From: DASQFY01 sp036397815 | GTDB taxonomy: Bacteria; Chloroflexota; Limnocylindria; QHBO01 | DNA length: 38,642 nt | Assembly (NCBI GenBank): GCA_036397815.1 | Contig: DASWIE010000116.1 | Span: forward strand, 1 to 38,642 | Reading direction: 5' to 3' | Part shown: positions 24,262-31,427 of the stretch, piece after piece | Numbering within the stretch: position 1 is the stretch's first letter | How the letters are laid out: each line of letters opens with the position of its first letter | The notes under the pieces: generated by a model | The model's database searches: none | Seen by the model: only the letters and a program-made list of their open reading frames with translations | Told to the model about the DNA's origin: nothing | Program-made: the position numbers and the translations under genes

Positions 24262-24663
24262 TCAGGCAGGCGCGTGGAACGCGCGTGCGGCCATCTGCTT
24301 CTCGCCATCCGGCCCCGCGGTGACATACGCGATCATCGCGACCAGCCCGAAGCTGAGTACTCCAAGCACGAGGAGGACGATGAACCACGTCTTGTCCTCG
24401 AGCTGCGCGGTGTTCAGCAGCGCGCCGATCCACGACACCAGGCCGCCGATGAAGCCGGCCATCATGGCCAGCACGGCCACGACCCCGAGCCCAACGATCG
24501 ACCACGCCAACGGCGTCGATGTAACGCCGATCACGTCCGGACCGCTCATCACGAACGCGCCGTTTACAAACGCGATCCACACCGCCGCGAACGCCAAGAC
24601 GGCGCCGGCGACGACAGCCACCACGCTGCTCAGAAAGATCCTTGTCACTGTTGCCTTGGACAC
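24262..24663 (-). CDS. Small membrane protein behind a LexA-like box
   Basis: A 133-residue protein with about three transmembrane segments (VVAVVAGAVLAFAAVWIAF, WSIVGLGVVAVLAMMAGFIGG and FIVLLVLGVLSFGLVAMIAYV) and a short polar tail. I do not recognise a family. GTG 24663 is chosen because GGAGG lies eight bases upstream (24672-24676); the frame extends to 24744 without support. A LexA-type box lies directly upstream of the ribosome site, so expression may respond to DNA damage (inference). Confidence 0.7.
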   Translation of the reverse strand: MSKATVTRIFLSSVVAVVAGAVLAFAAVWIAFVNGAFVMSGPDVIGVTSTPLAWSIVGLGVVAVLAMMAGFIGGLVSWIGALLNTAQLEDKTWFIVLLVLGVLSFGLVAMIAYVTAGPDGEKQMAARAFHAPA

Positions 24664-24679
24664 CGATCCATCCTCCTTA

Positions 24680-24693
24680 CGAACATTCGTTCT
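24680..24693 (-). promoter_or_regulatory. Candidate LexA (SOS) box
   Basis: Read on the minus strand, AGAACGAATGTTCG matches the Gram-positive/actinobacterial LexA consensus CGAAC-RNRY-GTTYG in all but the first base. It sits three bases upstream of the GGAGG ribosome site of the 133-residue membrane protein, a typical repressor position. It is the second such site in the window; the other precedes the mrfA-like helicase. Confidence 0.5.
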
Positions 24694-24730
24694 CACCGGA
24701 GAGCGTGGCGAAACGGCAGCTCGCAGCACA

Positions 24731-24841
24731 GTGCTGCTGGTCACGATCGGAGCAGGTGGTTTGGCCCGGGATCCGGCTCATCTGGTCGGCGGTGCGATCG
24801 AGACCTGGGACCGCCTCGAGGCGCTACTGGCCGAGGGCTGA
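24731..24841 (+). other. Possible 36-codon ORF or gene fragment
   Basis: An open frame from GTG 24731 reads like a protein C-terminus (GLARDPAHLVGGAIETWDRL then EALLAEG and a stop). No ribosome site is seen and the gene upstream is on the other strand. It may be a remnant. Low confidence. Confidence 0.2.
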
Positions 24842-24894
24842 ACGGGCTGAATCAGGTTGGGCGTGGGCCGCGGGAGCCGCCACGCCCTTGGACG

Positions 24895-26568
24895 TCAGGA
24901 CCGGACGTCTCGCCGAGCGAAGCCCCAGGCGCCGAGGACCAGCCCGCCGACGGCGAGGACGAGGCAGGCCACGATTCCCCCTGCATCCCAGACGCCGACC
25001 ATCGGCTGGCCCATGTGGCTGCTCAGTACGAGCCCCTGGAACCAGTCCGGGAGACTGAGCACGGGACCGATGAGGTCCAGGAGCCACGTCACGATCGTGA
25101 GCCCGGCAACGGTGGGACCCGCGTACGCCGTCCCGATCAGGCCACCGACCGCGAGGCCGACGCCCGCGAGCGCCGCGCCGTAGAGCCCGATGGCGAGCGT
25201 GCCGGCAACCGGGATTCCGAGCTCGCCACCTGCAATGAGCGTCCCGATGGCGATGCCGAGCGCGGTGACGACCACGATCACCGCGATGCCGGTGAACACC
25301 CCGACCCCTCCCGAGACGAGCCACCGCACCCGGGCGAGCGGCGTTGCGAGGAGCATTTCGAGCCGCCCGGAAGTTTCGTCCGACGCCCAGCCGCCGACCA
25401 GCGCGGCGGCCGCGAGCCCGACAATGACGAGCCCGAACTCGATGAACACGAGCTGCAGGAACCCGCCGATCGTCCCGAAGTCGATGCCCGGGAACAGGGT
25501 CGAGATCGCCTGCGTGAAGACCGGCGACTCCCCGATCTGCTCGATGAACGACCCGCCCGAGCTCGCGATGACCAGGCCAAAGATGCCAAGGCCGATCCCC
25601 CACCAGAACGACGTCGACAGCCGCTCGCTGGCCGCCCGACCGGTGGGCCCGCCGAGCCCGAGCAGTGGGCGAGGCAGGCGCGGGGTCGGGATCGAGGTCG
25701 TGACTCCGAGATCGCGTCGCACGAATGCCTCGGTGCCCACGGCCAGGAATGCGAGCGCCACGAGGGACACGAGACCCATCGACGGCCAGTCATAGCGACC
25801 GCCGAGGGGGATGTGATCATCGGTCCATCCGAACCAGGTCAGGTTCGCGAACGGCGCCAGCTCCGGGATCGCCGTCTGGTAGCCATTGAGGAGGAAGCCG
25901 GCGAACATGACGGCGCCGGCGATGCCGGCCGCCGCCCCGCGACCGACGAACGGCGCGAGGGCGAAGGCGATCGAACCTGCGACGAGCGCCATGAGGCCGA
26001 GCCACGCCGCGAACGCGAACGCTGCCCCGACCGGGATCTCGTCGCCCTCCAGCGCGGCGAAGGCGCTCCCGGCGACGGCGGTCAGCCCGCCGATCAGGGC
26101 CATGGCGATCGCGAGCGGGGTCACGTGGCCCAGGATCTTCTCGATCGCGATCCTGCGACGGCCGATCGGGCCGGCGGCCAGGATGTCAAGGCTGCCGCGG
26201 CTCGTCTCCCCGGCGAGCGTCCCGGAAAGGGCGAGGATCGACCAGAGCCCGGTCATGAGCGGCAGGAACCCGCCGTACTTGTACTGGACGTACCCGCCCA
26301 GGGTCTCGACGTTGACCGGCTTCCCGGCCAGGCCCTGCAGGACCGGTGGGACGGCAGCGATGATGTTGCTGATCTCCTCTCGTGCCTCGGGCGTCGAGAA
26401 CTGGCTGGCCACCCCCGCCGCGACCGCCAGGATGAGGAGGCCAGTGACGCCGCCGACGATCAGCGTCGCCCGCCGCGAGTCACGCAGCGTCTTGGCGAAG
26501 ACGCTGCCGAGGCCGTAGATGCGGCTCCAGGGCCAGACCCGAATGAGCGGTGCGGTGCCGGCGGTCAT
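24895..26568 (-). CDS. ABC-2-type transporter permease
   Basis: A 557-residue integral membrane protein with two repeated ABC-2 permease halves of about six helices each. The first half contains LSGTLAGETSRGSLDILAAG and the second WASDETSGRLEMLLATPLA, the conserved coupling segment of exporters that reads E-x-x-x-G-x-L-(D/E). The two halves give a fused full permease. Its first four bases overlap the end of the ATPase gene (26565-26568), so the two are translated together and form one exporter. The substrate is not evident; drugs, polyketides or lipids are common for this type. Confidence 0.9.
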   Translation of the reverse strand: MTAGTAPLIRVWPWSRIYGLGSVFAKTLRDSRRATLIVGGVTGLLILAVAAGVASQFSTPEAREEISNIIAAVPPVLQGLAGKPVNVETLGGYVQYKYGGFLPLMTGLWSILALSGTLAGETSRGSLDILAAGPIGRRRIAIEKILGHVTPLAIAMALIGGLTAVAGSAFAALEGDEIPVGAAFAFAAWLGLMALVAGSIAFALAPFVGRGAAAGIAGAVMFAGFLLNGYQTAIPELAPFANLTWFGWTDDHIPLGGRYDWPSMGLVSLVALAFLAVGTEAFVRRDLGVTTSIPTPRLPRPLLGLGGPTGRAASERLSTSFWWGIGLGIFGLVIASSGGSFIEQIGESPVFTQAISTLFPGIDFGTIGGFLQLVFIEFGLVIVGLAAAALVGGWASDETSGRLEMLLATPLARVRWLVSGGVGVFTGIAVIVVVTALGIAIGTLIAGGELGIPVAGTLAIGLYGAALAGVGLAVGGLIGTAYAGPTVAGLTIVTWLLDLIGPVLSLPDWFQGLVLSSHMGQPMVGVWDAGGIVACLVLAVGGLVLGAWGFARRDVRS

Positions 26569-27482
26569 CGCGCGGCCACCTCACCGGCGCCGGTTGCTGG
26601 CGGCGCGTACTCGGAGAGGAAGACCTCCTCGAGCGACGGCTCGCGACTCACGAAGTCGCTGAGCTCATAACGGGCGGCAGCCTGGACGACAGGCGCGATC
26701 GCCCCTGAGACGCGCATGCGGAGGATGTGATCCTCGGCCGTGACGTCGCTGACGCCGGGCAGCGCCTCGAACTCGGCCGTCGGCACCGGGCCCGTGAATA
26801 CGAGCTCGACCTGGTGGTGCGCCATGTCGCGCAGCGCGTCCACGCGGTCGACTCGTACCAGGCGACCTTCACGGATGATCGCCACGCGGTCGCACGTCTT
26901 CTCGACCTCGCTCAGGATGTGGCTCGACATGAAGACCGTGCGGCCCTCCGCCTTTGCCTCGCGGATGACCGTGTAGAACTCCTGCTGCACGAGCGGGTCG
27001 AGGCCCGATGTCGGCTCGTCGAGCATGAGCAGCTCCGGCCGATGCTGGAGCGCGATCACCAGCCCGACCTTCTGCTTGTTGCCCTTCGAGTACTCCTTGA
27101 ACCTGCGGGACGGGTCGATGTCGAGCCGCTCGATGAGGGCGGCCTGGTAGACCGCGTCGACGTTGCCCCGCAGGTTGGCGAAGTACGCGATCGTCTGGCC
27201 GCCGGTCAGCTTGTCGTAGAGCACGAACTCGCCGGGCAGGTAGCCGAGCCGGCGATGGATTGCGACCGGATCGACGGTCGTCTCGATGCCGAAGATCGTG
27301 GCCCGGCCGCTCGTCGGGCGGATGTGGTCGAGCAGCGTGCGAATCGTCGTCGTCTTGCCCGCGCCGTTGGGACCGAGGAAGCCGAAGGCCTCGCCCTCGC
27401 GGATCTCGAGGTCGACCTCGACGATCCCGCGATGCGGGCCATAGGACTTGGTGAGCTTCTCGGTCTGGATGATCGCTGTCAT
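26565..27482 (-). CDS. ABC transporter ATP-binding protein (CcmA/DrrA-like)
   Basis: A 305-residue nucleotide-binding subunit. Walker A is GPNGAGKTT (37-45), the signature YSKGNKQKVGL (a KGNKQ variant of LSGGQ), Walker B LLMLDEPTSGLDPL and the switch histidine in MSSHILSEVE. A C-terminal accessory domain of about 85 residues ends in the SLEEVFL motif typical of DrrA-type exporters. AGGAG five bases upstream fixes ATG 27482. It forms an operon with the overlapping permease gene. No TetR regulator lies beside it. Confidence 0.93.
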   Translation of the reverse strand: MTAIIQTEKLTKSYGPHRGIVEVDLEIREGEAFGFLGPNGAGKTTTIRTLLDHIRPTSGRATIFGIETTVDPVAIHRRLGYLPGEFVLYDKLTGGQTIAYFANLRGNVDAVYQAALIERLDIDPSRRFKEYSKGNKQKVGLVIALQHRPELLMLDEPTSGLDPLVQQEFYTVIREAKAEGRTVFMSSHILSEVEKTCDRVAIIREGRLVRVDRVDALRDMAHHQVELVFTGPVPTAEFEALPGVSDVTAEDHILRMRVSGAIAPVVQAAARYELSDFVSREPSLEEVFLSEYAPPATGAGEVAAR

Positions 27483-27545
27483 TGCTGCTCCTGTGGATGC
27501 TCCCGTGATCAGCGTTGAAGCAACGGCGGAAGGGTGAGCTCGAGG

Positions 27546-27563
27546 AATTGATAGACGTCAATT
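27546..27563. promoter_or_regulatory. Candidate promoter/operator of the ABC exporter
   Basis: AATTGA and TCAATT form a 6-bp inverted repeat with a 6-base spacer, 64-81 bases upstream of the ABC ATPase start. The AT-rich sequence stands out locally. On the minus strand the right arm includes TTGACG, a good -35. The inverted repeat could be a repressor site; no regulator is identified. Confidence 0.4.
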
Positions 27564-27590
27564 GCGAAACATCGAACGTCCCGAGCGGGC

Positions 27591-28007
27591 TCAGCTGGTC
27601 AGCAGGGCCACCCCCAGAGCGGTCACGCCCAGCCCGAGCGAGACCGCACCGGCGTACAGGAGCCAGACGAATCGGTTGGGCTCGGTGCGTCCCTCCCCCA
27701 TCGACGAGAAGAAGAAGCCTGCCGGCATGAGGATGGCGGCCAGGGGCACCGCATTCCGGGCCACGCTCGCGATGACGCCGTCGAGGGCCGCGGCATCGGC
27801 GTAGAGCTGGACGACGAGGCTGAGGATGACGAGGACGCCGGCATGAGCGTGCCCGGCCCGCGCGAATGCCTGTTGGAATTGGGTCAGCACTACCCGTCGA
27901 CGCAGAACCCGATACATGTACACCCCGCCGGTCTCGACGGCGACGATCGCGAGCAGCAGGATGCCAGCGGTTGAGCGCGCCTCGGCCGACAGCGTGAGGG
28001 CTTCCAT
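27591..28007 (-). CDS. Four-helix membrane protein, hypothetical
   Basis: A 138-residue membrane protein with four hydrophobic segments and a conserved-looking FARAGHAHAGVLVIL motif in the second helix. The His-x-His could bind metal or haem, but I do not recognise the family. ATG 28007 or ATG 28019 may be the start. Neither has a ribosome site, but on the minus strand TTGCAC and CATACA, spaced 17, would start transcription close to ATG 28007, so a leaderless transcript is likely. It is divergent from the GlsB/YeaQ-like gene. Confidence 0.65.
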   Translation of the reverse strand: MEALTLSAEARSTAGILLLAIVAVETGGVYMYRVLRRRVVLTQFQQAFARAGHAHAGVLVILSLVVQLYADAAALDGVIASVARNAVPLAAILMPAGFFFSSMGEGRTEPNRFVWLLYAGAVSLGLGVTALGVALLTS

Positions 28008-28124
28008 TTGCAGGCTCATGTATGACGAACTGGCCCGATTTGTGCAAATGCTGCGCGGGTGGTGGCTGGACTTGGTCCGGTATCGGGCCGTAGGGCCAAC
28101 GCAGTGGGATGGGAGGTAGGAACC

Positions 28125-28406
28125 TTGGAATGGCTTGCATGGCTCGTCGTTGGTGCGATCGCTGGCTGGCTCGCCGGACTGCTCGTTAAGGGGGACGAGG
28201 GTCTGGGAGTCATCGGGCACGTCGTGCTCGGGCTCGTCGGCGCCCTGTTGGGCGGATGGGTTGTCAGTCAGGTGACCGGCAATGACCCGATGGATGGAGT
28301 GTTCGACATCAGCACGATCGTCACCGCCGTGGTCGGTGCAGTCGTTCTGGTGCTGCTGGTCAGCATGATCATGGGTCGACGAAGGACGGGGAGCGGCCCG
28401 ATCTGA
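28125..28406 (+). CDS. GlsB/YeaQ/YmgE-family membrane protein (TTG start)
   Basis: A 93-residue small membrane protein with three helices (WLAWLVVGAIAGWLAGLLV, GHVVLGLVGALLGGWVV and IVTAVVGAVVLVLLVSMIM) and the family pattern GAIAGWLAG then G-x2-GD-x-LG-x-IG. The family is called transglycosylase-associated and is induced by general stress in many bacteria. TTG 28125 is the start: GGGAGGTAGG sits just upstream at 28111-28120, and the protein then begins EWLAWLV as in relatives. It is the most clear-cut family member in the window. Confidence 0.85.
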   Translation: MEWLAWLVVGAIAGWLAGLLVKGDEGLGVIGHVVLGLVGALLGGWVVSQVTGNDPMDGVFDISTIVTAVVGAVVLVLLVSMIMGRRRTGSGPI

Positions 28407-28428
28407 ACGACGGCCCACTCAGCGCCGG

Positions 28429-28452
28429 AGCCTCGCCCACCCGGGCGGGGCT
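28429..28452. terminator. Bidirectional terminator-like hairpin
   Basis: AGCCTCGCCC and GGGCGGGGCT form a 10-bp stem with one T-G pair and a 4-base ACCC loop. It lies between the stops of the convergent GlsB/YeaQ-like and nitroreductase genes. On the plus strand it is followed by TCGTCGTC, a weak tail. Confidence 0.6.
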
Positions 28453-28459
28453 TCGTCGT

Positions 28460-28921
28460 CTATCGGAGGCGGATGCGGACGAGCACGCGGCCTGCGTCGA
28501 CTGCTCTCGCTATCTGCTGCCTTGTCGGTCTCGCGGGCAGGCCGGCCAGCTGAGCAAAGATCGGCCTGACCTCGAACATCGAGGTGTGGAGCTGGATCGA
28601 CTCCTCGGCATCGGTCACCGGCGAGGCATCACCCTCGACCTGGCGTCCCGCCAGCCACACCCGCATGTTGGGGTTGGCACGCAGGTTCCGCCACCAGGCA
28701 TCCCCGGTCGTCACCCACACCTCATCGCCACACAGCAAGTAGGAAACAGGTGTGCTGTATGGGCGCTGGCTGCGTCGGCCGGTCCACTCGACGACCGTGA
28801 ACAATCGGCTCCAGGGCCAGTGAACGGGCGATTGGAGCAGGCGCTTCATGACCGGGTTGAGGATCCTCAGCAGCCGGCCAAGGATCGTTCCCCGCAGGGC
28901 GGGCGAATCGACGCGGCTCAC
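28460..28921 (-). CDS. Deazaflavin (F420)-dependent nitroreductase family protein
   Basis: A 153-residue protein of the Ddn/split beta-barrel family that uses reduced F420 or a flavin. Recognisable are FTVVEWTGRRSQRPYSTPVSY, GDEVWVTTGDAWWRNLRANP and NMRVWLAGRQVEGDA, the latter two forming the cofactor phosphate site. GTG 28921 is proposed because it overlaps the MFS stop as GTGA, so the two genes are coupled. Presence of this family suggests the organism makes or takes up F420, which fits Actinomycetota and Chloroflexota. The substrate is unknown. Confidence 0.85.
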   Translation of the reverse strand: MSRVDSPALRGTILGRLLRILNPVMKRLLQSPVHWPWSRLFTVVEWTGRRSQRPYSTPVSYLLCGDEVWVTTGDAWWRNLRANPNMRVWLAGRQVEGDASPVTDAEESIQLHTSMFEVRPIFAQLAGLPARPTRQQIARAVDAGRVLVRIRLR

Positions 28922-30186
28922 GGCACCGGGGCCTCGGTATCGGCGACCTCGACGCTCATCGGGTCGGAGGCGGCGTTCTGGCGGCGAGCCAGGATGATGA
29001 AGGGCAGGGCGAAGGCCTGGATCCCCGCCGCGATGACGTACGACGTGGCGTACCCGAATGCATCCGCGGCGCGGCCGAGCGCCGGCTGGGCCAGGACGCC
29101 ACCGGCCGATCCCATCAGCGCGTCGAACGAGAGGACCGTCGCTCGCTGCCCGGACGGGATCAGGCCGTTGATGAAGGCCTGGCGCAGGGGCGCGGCGATG
29201 GCGAGCGTAAGGCACCAGGCGGTGAGGAAGACAAGGGCCAACACGAAACTGGTGGTGATGCCGATCAGGCCGAGCAGCGTGACGTTGAGGATCGCGCCCA
29301 GGATCAGCGCATCAGTTCGCCGGCTGAACAGCCGTCGCACCCTCGAGACGAGGAGGCCCCCGAAGATCTGCGCTCCGGCGATGAGGGCGGCTGCCAGCCC
29401 GGCGATGCCGTACGCGTTCGGGTCGCCGTACAGCTCGAGCAGGTACGGCTGAAAGGCGTAGAAGGCGTAGATCCCGACTCCGAAGCTGAACGGCGCGGCC
29501 AGCATCAACCACCGGACCGGCGGGTTGCGCAGCCCGCCGTCCACCGCCCCGCGAACCACGTTGCTGACGGCCAGCGTGGGGCTGATCCCGCGCTGTGGTG
29601 TGAACCCGATGTCATGCATCCAGCGGAACGCGATCAGCACGGTCACGCCGAGCAGCACCGCTCGCACCACGTACGGCACGCCGAGGCTGCTCAGCTGGGC
29701 GATGACGCCACCGGCCACCGAACCGATGAGCATGGCGCCCCCGTTCACGGTCGTCGCGCGCCCGAAGATCGATTCGAGGTCCCCGGTGAATCCCGTCGCG
29801 GCGAGCGCGTCGACGAGCCAGGCCTCCGTTGCCCCCGAGAAGAACGTGAACCCGAGGCCGAGCAGGATCGAGGCGATCGCCCATCCCCAGAGCGGCGCCT
29901 GTACCTGCCACATGAGGAGGTACAGGAGTGTCGAGGCGAGCAGGGTGCCGGCCCCGAGCATGAAGGAGAAGCGGCGGCCACGGGTGTCGGCCACCACGCC
30001 GGTGGGAACCTCGAAGATCACCTGGCCGAGGGTGAAGAACGCATTCGCGGCGAATGCCTCGGTGTTGCTGAGCCCGGCATCCAGCAGGAAGAGGGTGTTG
30101 ATGCCCCAGATGAACGAGGCAGCCAGCGTGGTGAAAAGGGTCAGGAGCAGGTAGGTGCGCTGAACGACCCGGGCGGCGTCTGTCAC
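28918..30186 (-). CDS. MFS transporter
   Basis: A 422-residue major facilitator superfamily permease with about 12 transmembrane helices. The second helix and loop 2-3 give NAFFTLGQVIFEVPTGVVADTRGRR; its GxxaDxxGRR is the MFS motif A. The central loop is short. A polar C-terminal tail of about 20 residues follows. The start is GTG 30186 with a poor ribosome site. A 44-codon ORF ends 15 bases upstream and may couple translation. The gene overlaps the nitroreductase downstream. The substrate is unknown; efflux is likely. Confidence 0.88.
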   Translation of the reverse strand: MTDAARVVQRTYLLLTLFTTLAASFIWGINTLFLLDAGLSNTEAFAANAFFTLGQVIFEVPTGVVADTRGRRFSFMLGAGTLLASTLLYLLMWQVQAPLWGWAIASILLGLGFTFFSGATEAWLVDALAATGFTGDLESIFGRATTVNGGAMLIGSVAGGVIAQLSSLGVPYVVRAVLLGVTVLIAFRWMHDIGFTPQRGISPTLAVSNVVRGAVDGGLRNPPVRWLMLAAPFSFGVGIYAFYAFQPYLLELYGDPNAYGIAGLAAALIAGAQIFGGLLVSRVRRLFSRRTDALILGAILNVTLLGLIGITTSFVLALVFLTAWCLTLAIAAPLRQAFINGLIPSGQRATVLSFDALMGSAGGVLAQPALGRAADAFGYATSYVIAAGIQAFALPFIILARRQNAASDPMSVEVADTEAPVP

Positions 30187-30201
30187 GGAGCTGTGGTCCC
30201 G

Positions 30202-30336
30202 TCAGCCCATGGCCGCTGCAACGCGACGCGCGGCGGCCGCCAGCTCCCCGTCCGGCACCGTTGCGCGAGGCGGCTCGGGTACGACGCGCTCTCCAGGCCG
30301 GCGAGGGATCAGGGGGTCGTCGTAGGGAAGCACCAC
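30202..30336 (-). CDS. 44-residue small protein upstream of the MFS gene
   Basis: A short ORF starting at GTG 30336 with AAGGAG eight bases upstream. It encodes a Pro/Arg-rich N-terminus (LPYDDPLIPRRPGERVVPEP) and an Ala/Arg helix (DGELAAAARRVAAAMG). Its stop lies 15 bases before the MFS start, whose own ribosome site is poor, so coupling is likely. I do not recognise it; codon use looks coding. Regulatory leader or small protein are both possible. Confidence 0.5.
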   Translation of the reverse strand: MVLPYDDPLIPRRPGERVVPEPPRATVPDGELAAAARRVAAAMG

Positions 30337-30411
30337 GCGCCTCACTCCTTCGGGTTCGAGCCGGATGGCGACTCTACAACGTCGACGCCCTGGGAAGACG
30401 TTCCGCCGCTC

Positions 30412-30715
30412 TCAGTCCCTGCGTCCGCCGCGAGGCCCCTTCTTGGTGTTCGCCGCGCGCAGTGAGCGCGCCGGCTTGGCGACGTGGCTCTCTTCATCCA
30501 CCTCGATGCCGTAGCGCTTGGCGGCGGTGACGATCTTCTCGCGCGCGCGCTCCTTGGCGGTCACGCTCTCGAATTCGGTCTGGTTCCATCGGGCCATGGC
30601 GTTGCGCACGGTGTGACTCGTCGTTGATCGGCAGATGCTCGCCGCCCTCCGAATCGACATACGCAAACTGGCTGCTGCGCAGCTTCTCCCGCTTCTTGGT
30701 ATCGAGCTCGGCCAT
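30412..30715 (-). pseudogene. DUF6582-like small protein, one frameshift
   Basis: Two minus-strand frames give one small conserved protein of about 100 residues. The N-terminal part is LDTKKREKLRSSQFAYVDS, followed by GGEHLPINDESH. After an extra C near 30615 the frame continues VRNAMARWNQTEFESVTA and AREKIVTAAKRYGIEVDE, ending in a basic tail. This resembles DUF6582-type proteins. ATG 30715 is preceded by GGAGG nine bases upstream. Because the rest is intact, a sequencing error is as likely as a real mutation. Confidence 0.65.
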
Positions 30716-30843
30716 CTCTCGTCACCTCCCATCCGACGGAGGTGCCTGCAAACAGCGGGCCAGCGCCATAACAGAGCGACGCGACAGGCGAGCTGTCGCG
30801 TGAGGTCTCTATCCCTTGACCCGTGGAACGGGTGTGTGTGCGG

Positions 30844-31278
30844 CTACGGCCCGAAGAAGAGGTCCAACCACTGCTCGAGCAGTGGCGCGGCTGGCCCCGC
30901 CGCCCCCTCGGCGGCCGGTGGCAGGGCCGCCTCGGCCCCCGGCGGAATGATGAGGACGTGCTCCCCGCGCCGCCCAAGGTTGCCCAAGCGGCGAGCCTCC
31001 GCGGAGAGGTAGGCGTCCGAGCGAAGGTAGCTGAGCTCACGCTGCAGGACTTCGTTTTCCACCTCGACCGCGGCGATCTCGGCGCGGATCCGATCGGCCT
31101 CCTGGCTGATCGACCAGCTGGCGTACACCTGACGGCCCACCTGGAAGGTCACGAACGAACCAATCAACAGGAGCACCGCCAGCCAGGCCAGCCCGCCGCG
31201 CGACGCCGGCAACGTGACTCGCAGCCTGGGCTCTGGGGAGCTCGGGCGGGGCGGGGCACTGGCGTCGATCCCGGTCAT
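30844..31278 (-). CDS. FtsB/DivIC-like septum protein
   Basis: A 144-residue bitopic membrane protein. A proline-rich cytoplasmic N-terminus (about 1-28) precedes one transmembrane helix (about 29-48, LAWLAVLLLIGSFVTF), a coiled coil (ISQEADRIRAEIAAVEVENEVL) and LRSDAYLSAEARRLGNLGR, the typical Y-(L/I)-E-x-x-AR-x-LG region of FtsB/DivIC. These proteins scaffold the divisome with FtsL and FtsQ. The Ala/Pro-rich C-terminus is not conserved. The ribosome site is weak. It is divergent from the mrfA-like gene across 149 bases. Confidence 0.8.
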   Translation of the reverse strand: MTGIDASAPPRPSSPEPRLRVTLPASRGGLAWLAVLLLIGSFVTFQVGRQVYASWSISQEADRIRAEIAAVEVENEVLQRELSYLRSDAYLSAEARRLGNLGRRGEHVLIIPPGAEAALPPAAEGAAGPAAPLLEQWLDLFFGP

Positions 31279-31370
31279 CTTCCGGCCAGTCTAGCCGTGG
31301 AGTTTTCCACCGTGCAAGGCGATCGGGCGCCGGTTTTCCACATTCCTGGCGCTCGAACAGAACGCCTGTG

Positions 31371-31395
31371 CTATCTTGCGCCGAACATACGTTCG
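31371..31395 (+). promoter_or_regulatory. mrfA promoter with LexA (SOS) box
   Basis: CTATCT at 31371-31376, preceded by TGTG, looks like an extended -10. Six bases on, at 31382-31395, is CGAAC-ATAC-GTTCG, a perfect match to the LexA consensus CGAAC-RNRY-GTTYG of Gram-positive and actinobacterial SOS genes. The box would cover the predicted transcription start, so LexA would block the helicase operon. The -35 is unclear. Confidence 0.65.
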
Positions 31396-31427
31396 AAATG
31401 AGACCGATTCAGCCCTCGGAGGAGCCG

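Noticed and set aside
24274..26670. A 798-codon plus-strand frame across the ABC permease and membrane gene
   Set aside because: Its product is a low-complexity Arg/Asp/Glu/Gly sequence, typical of antisense frames; the minus-strand genes are clear.
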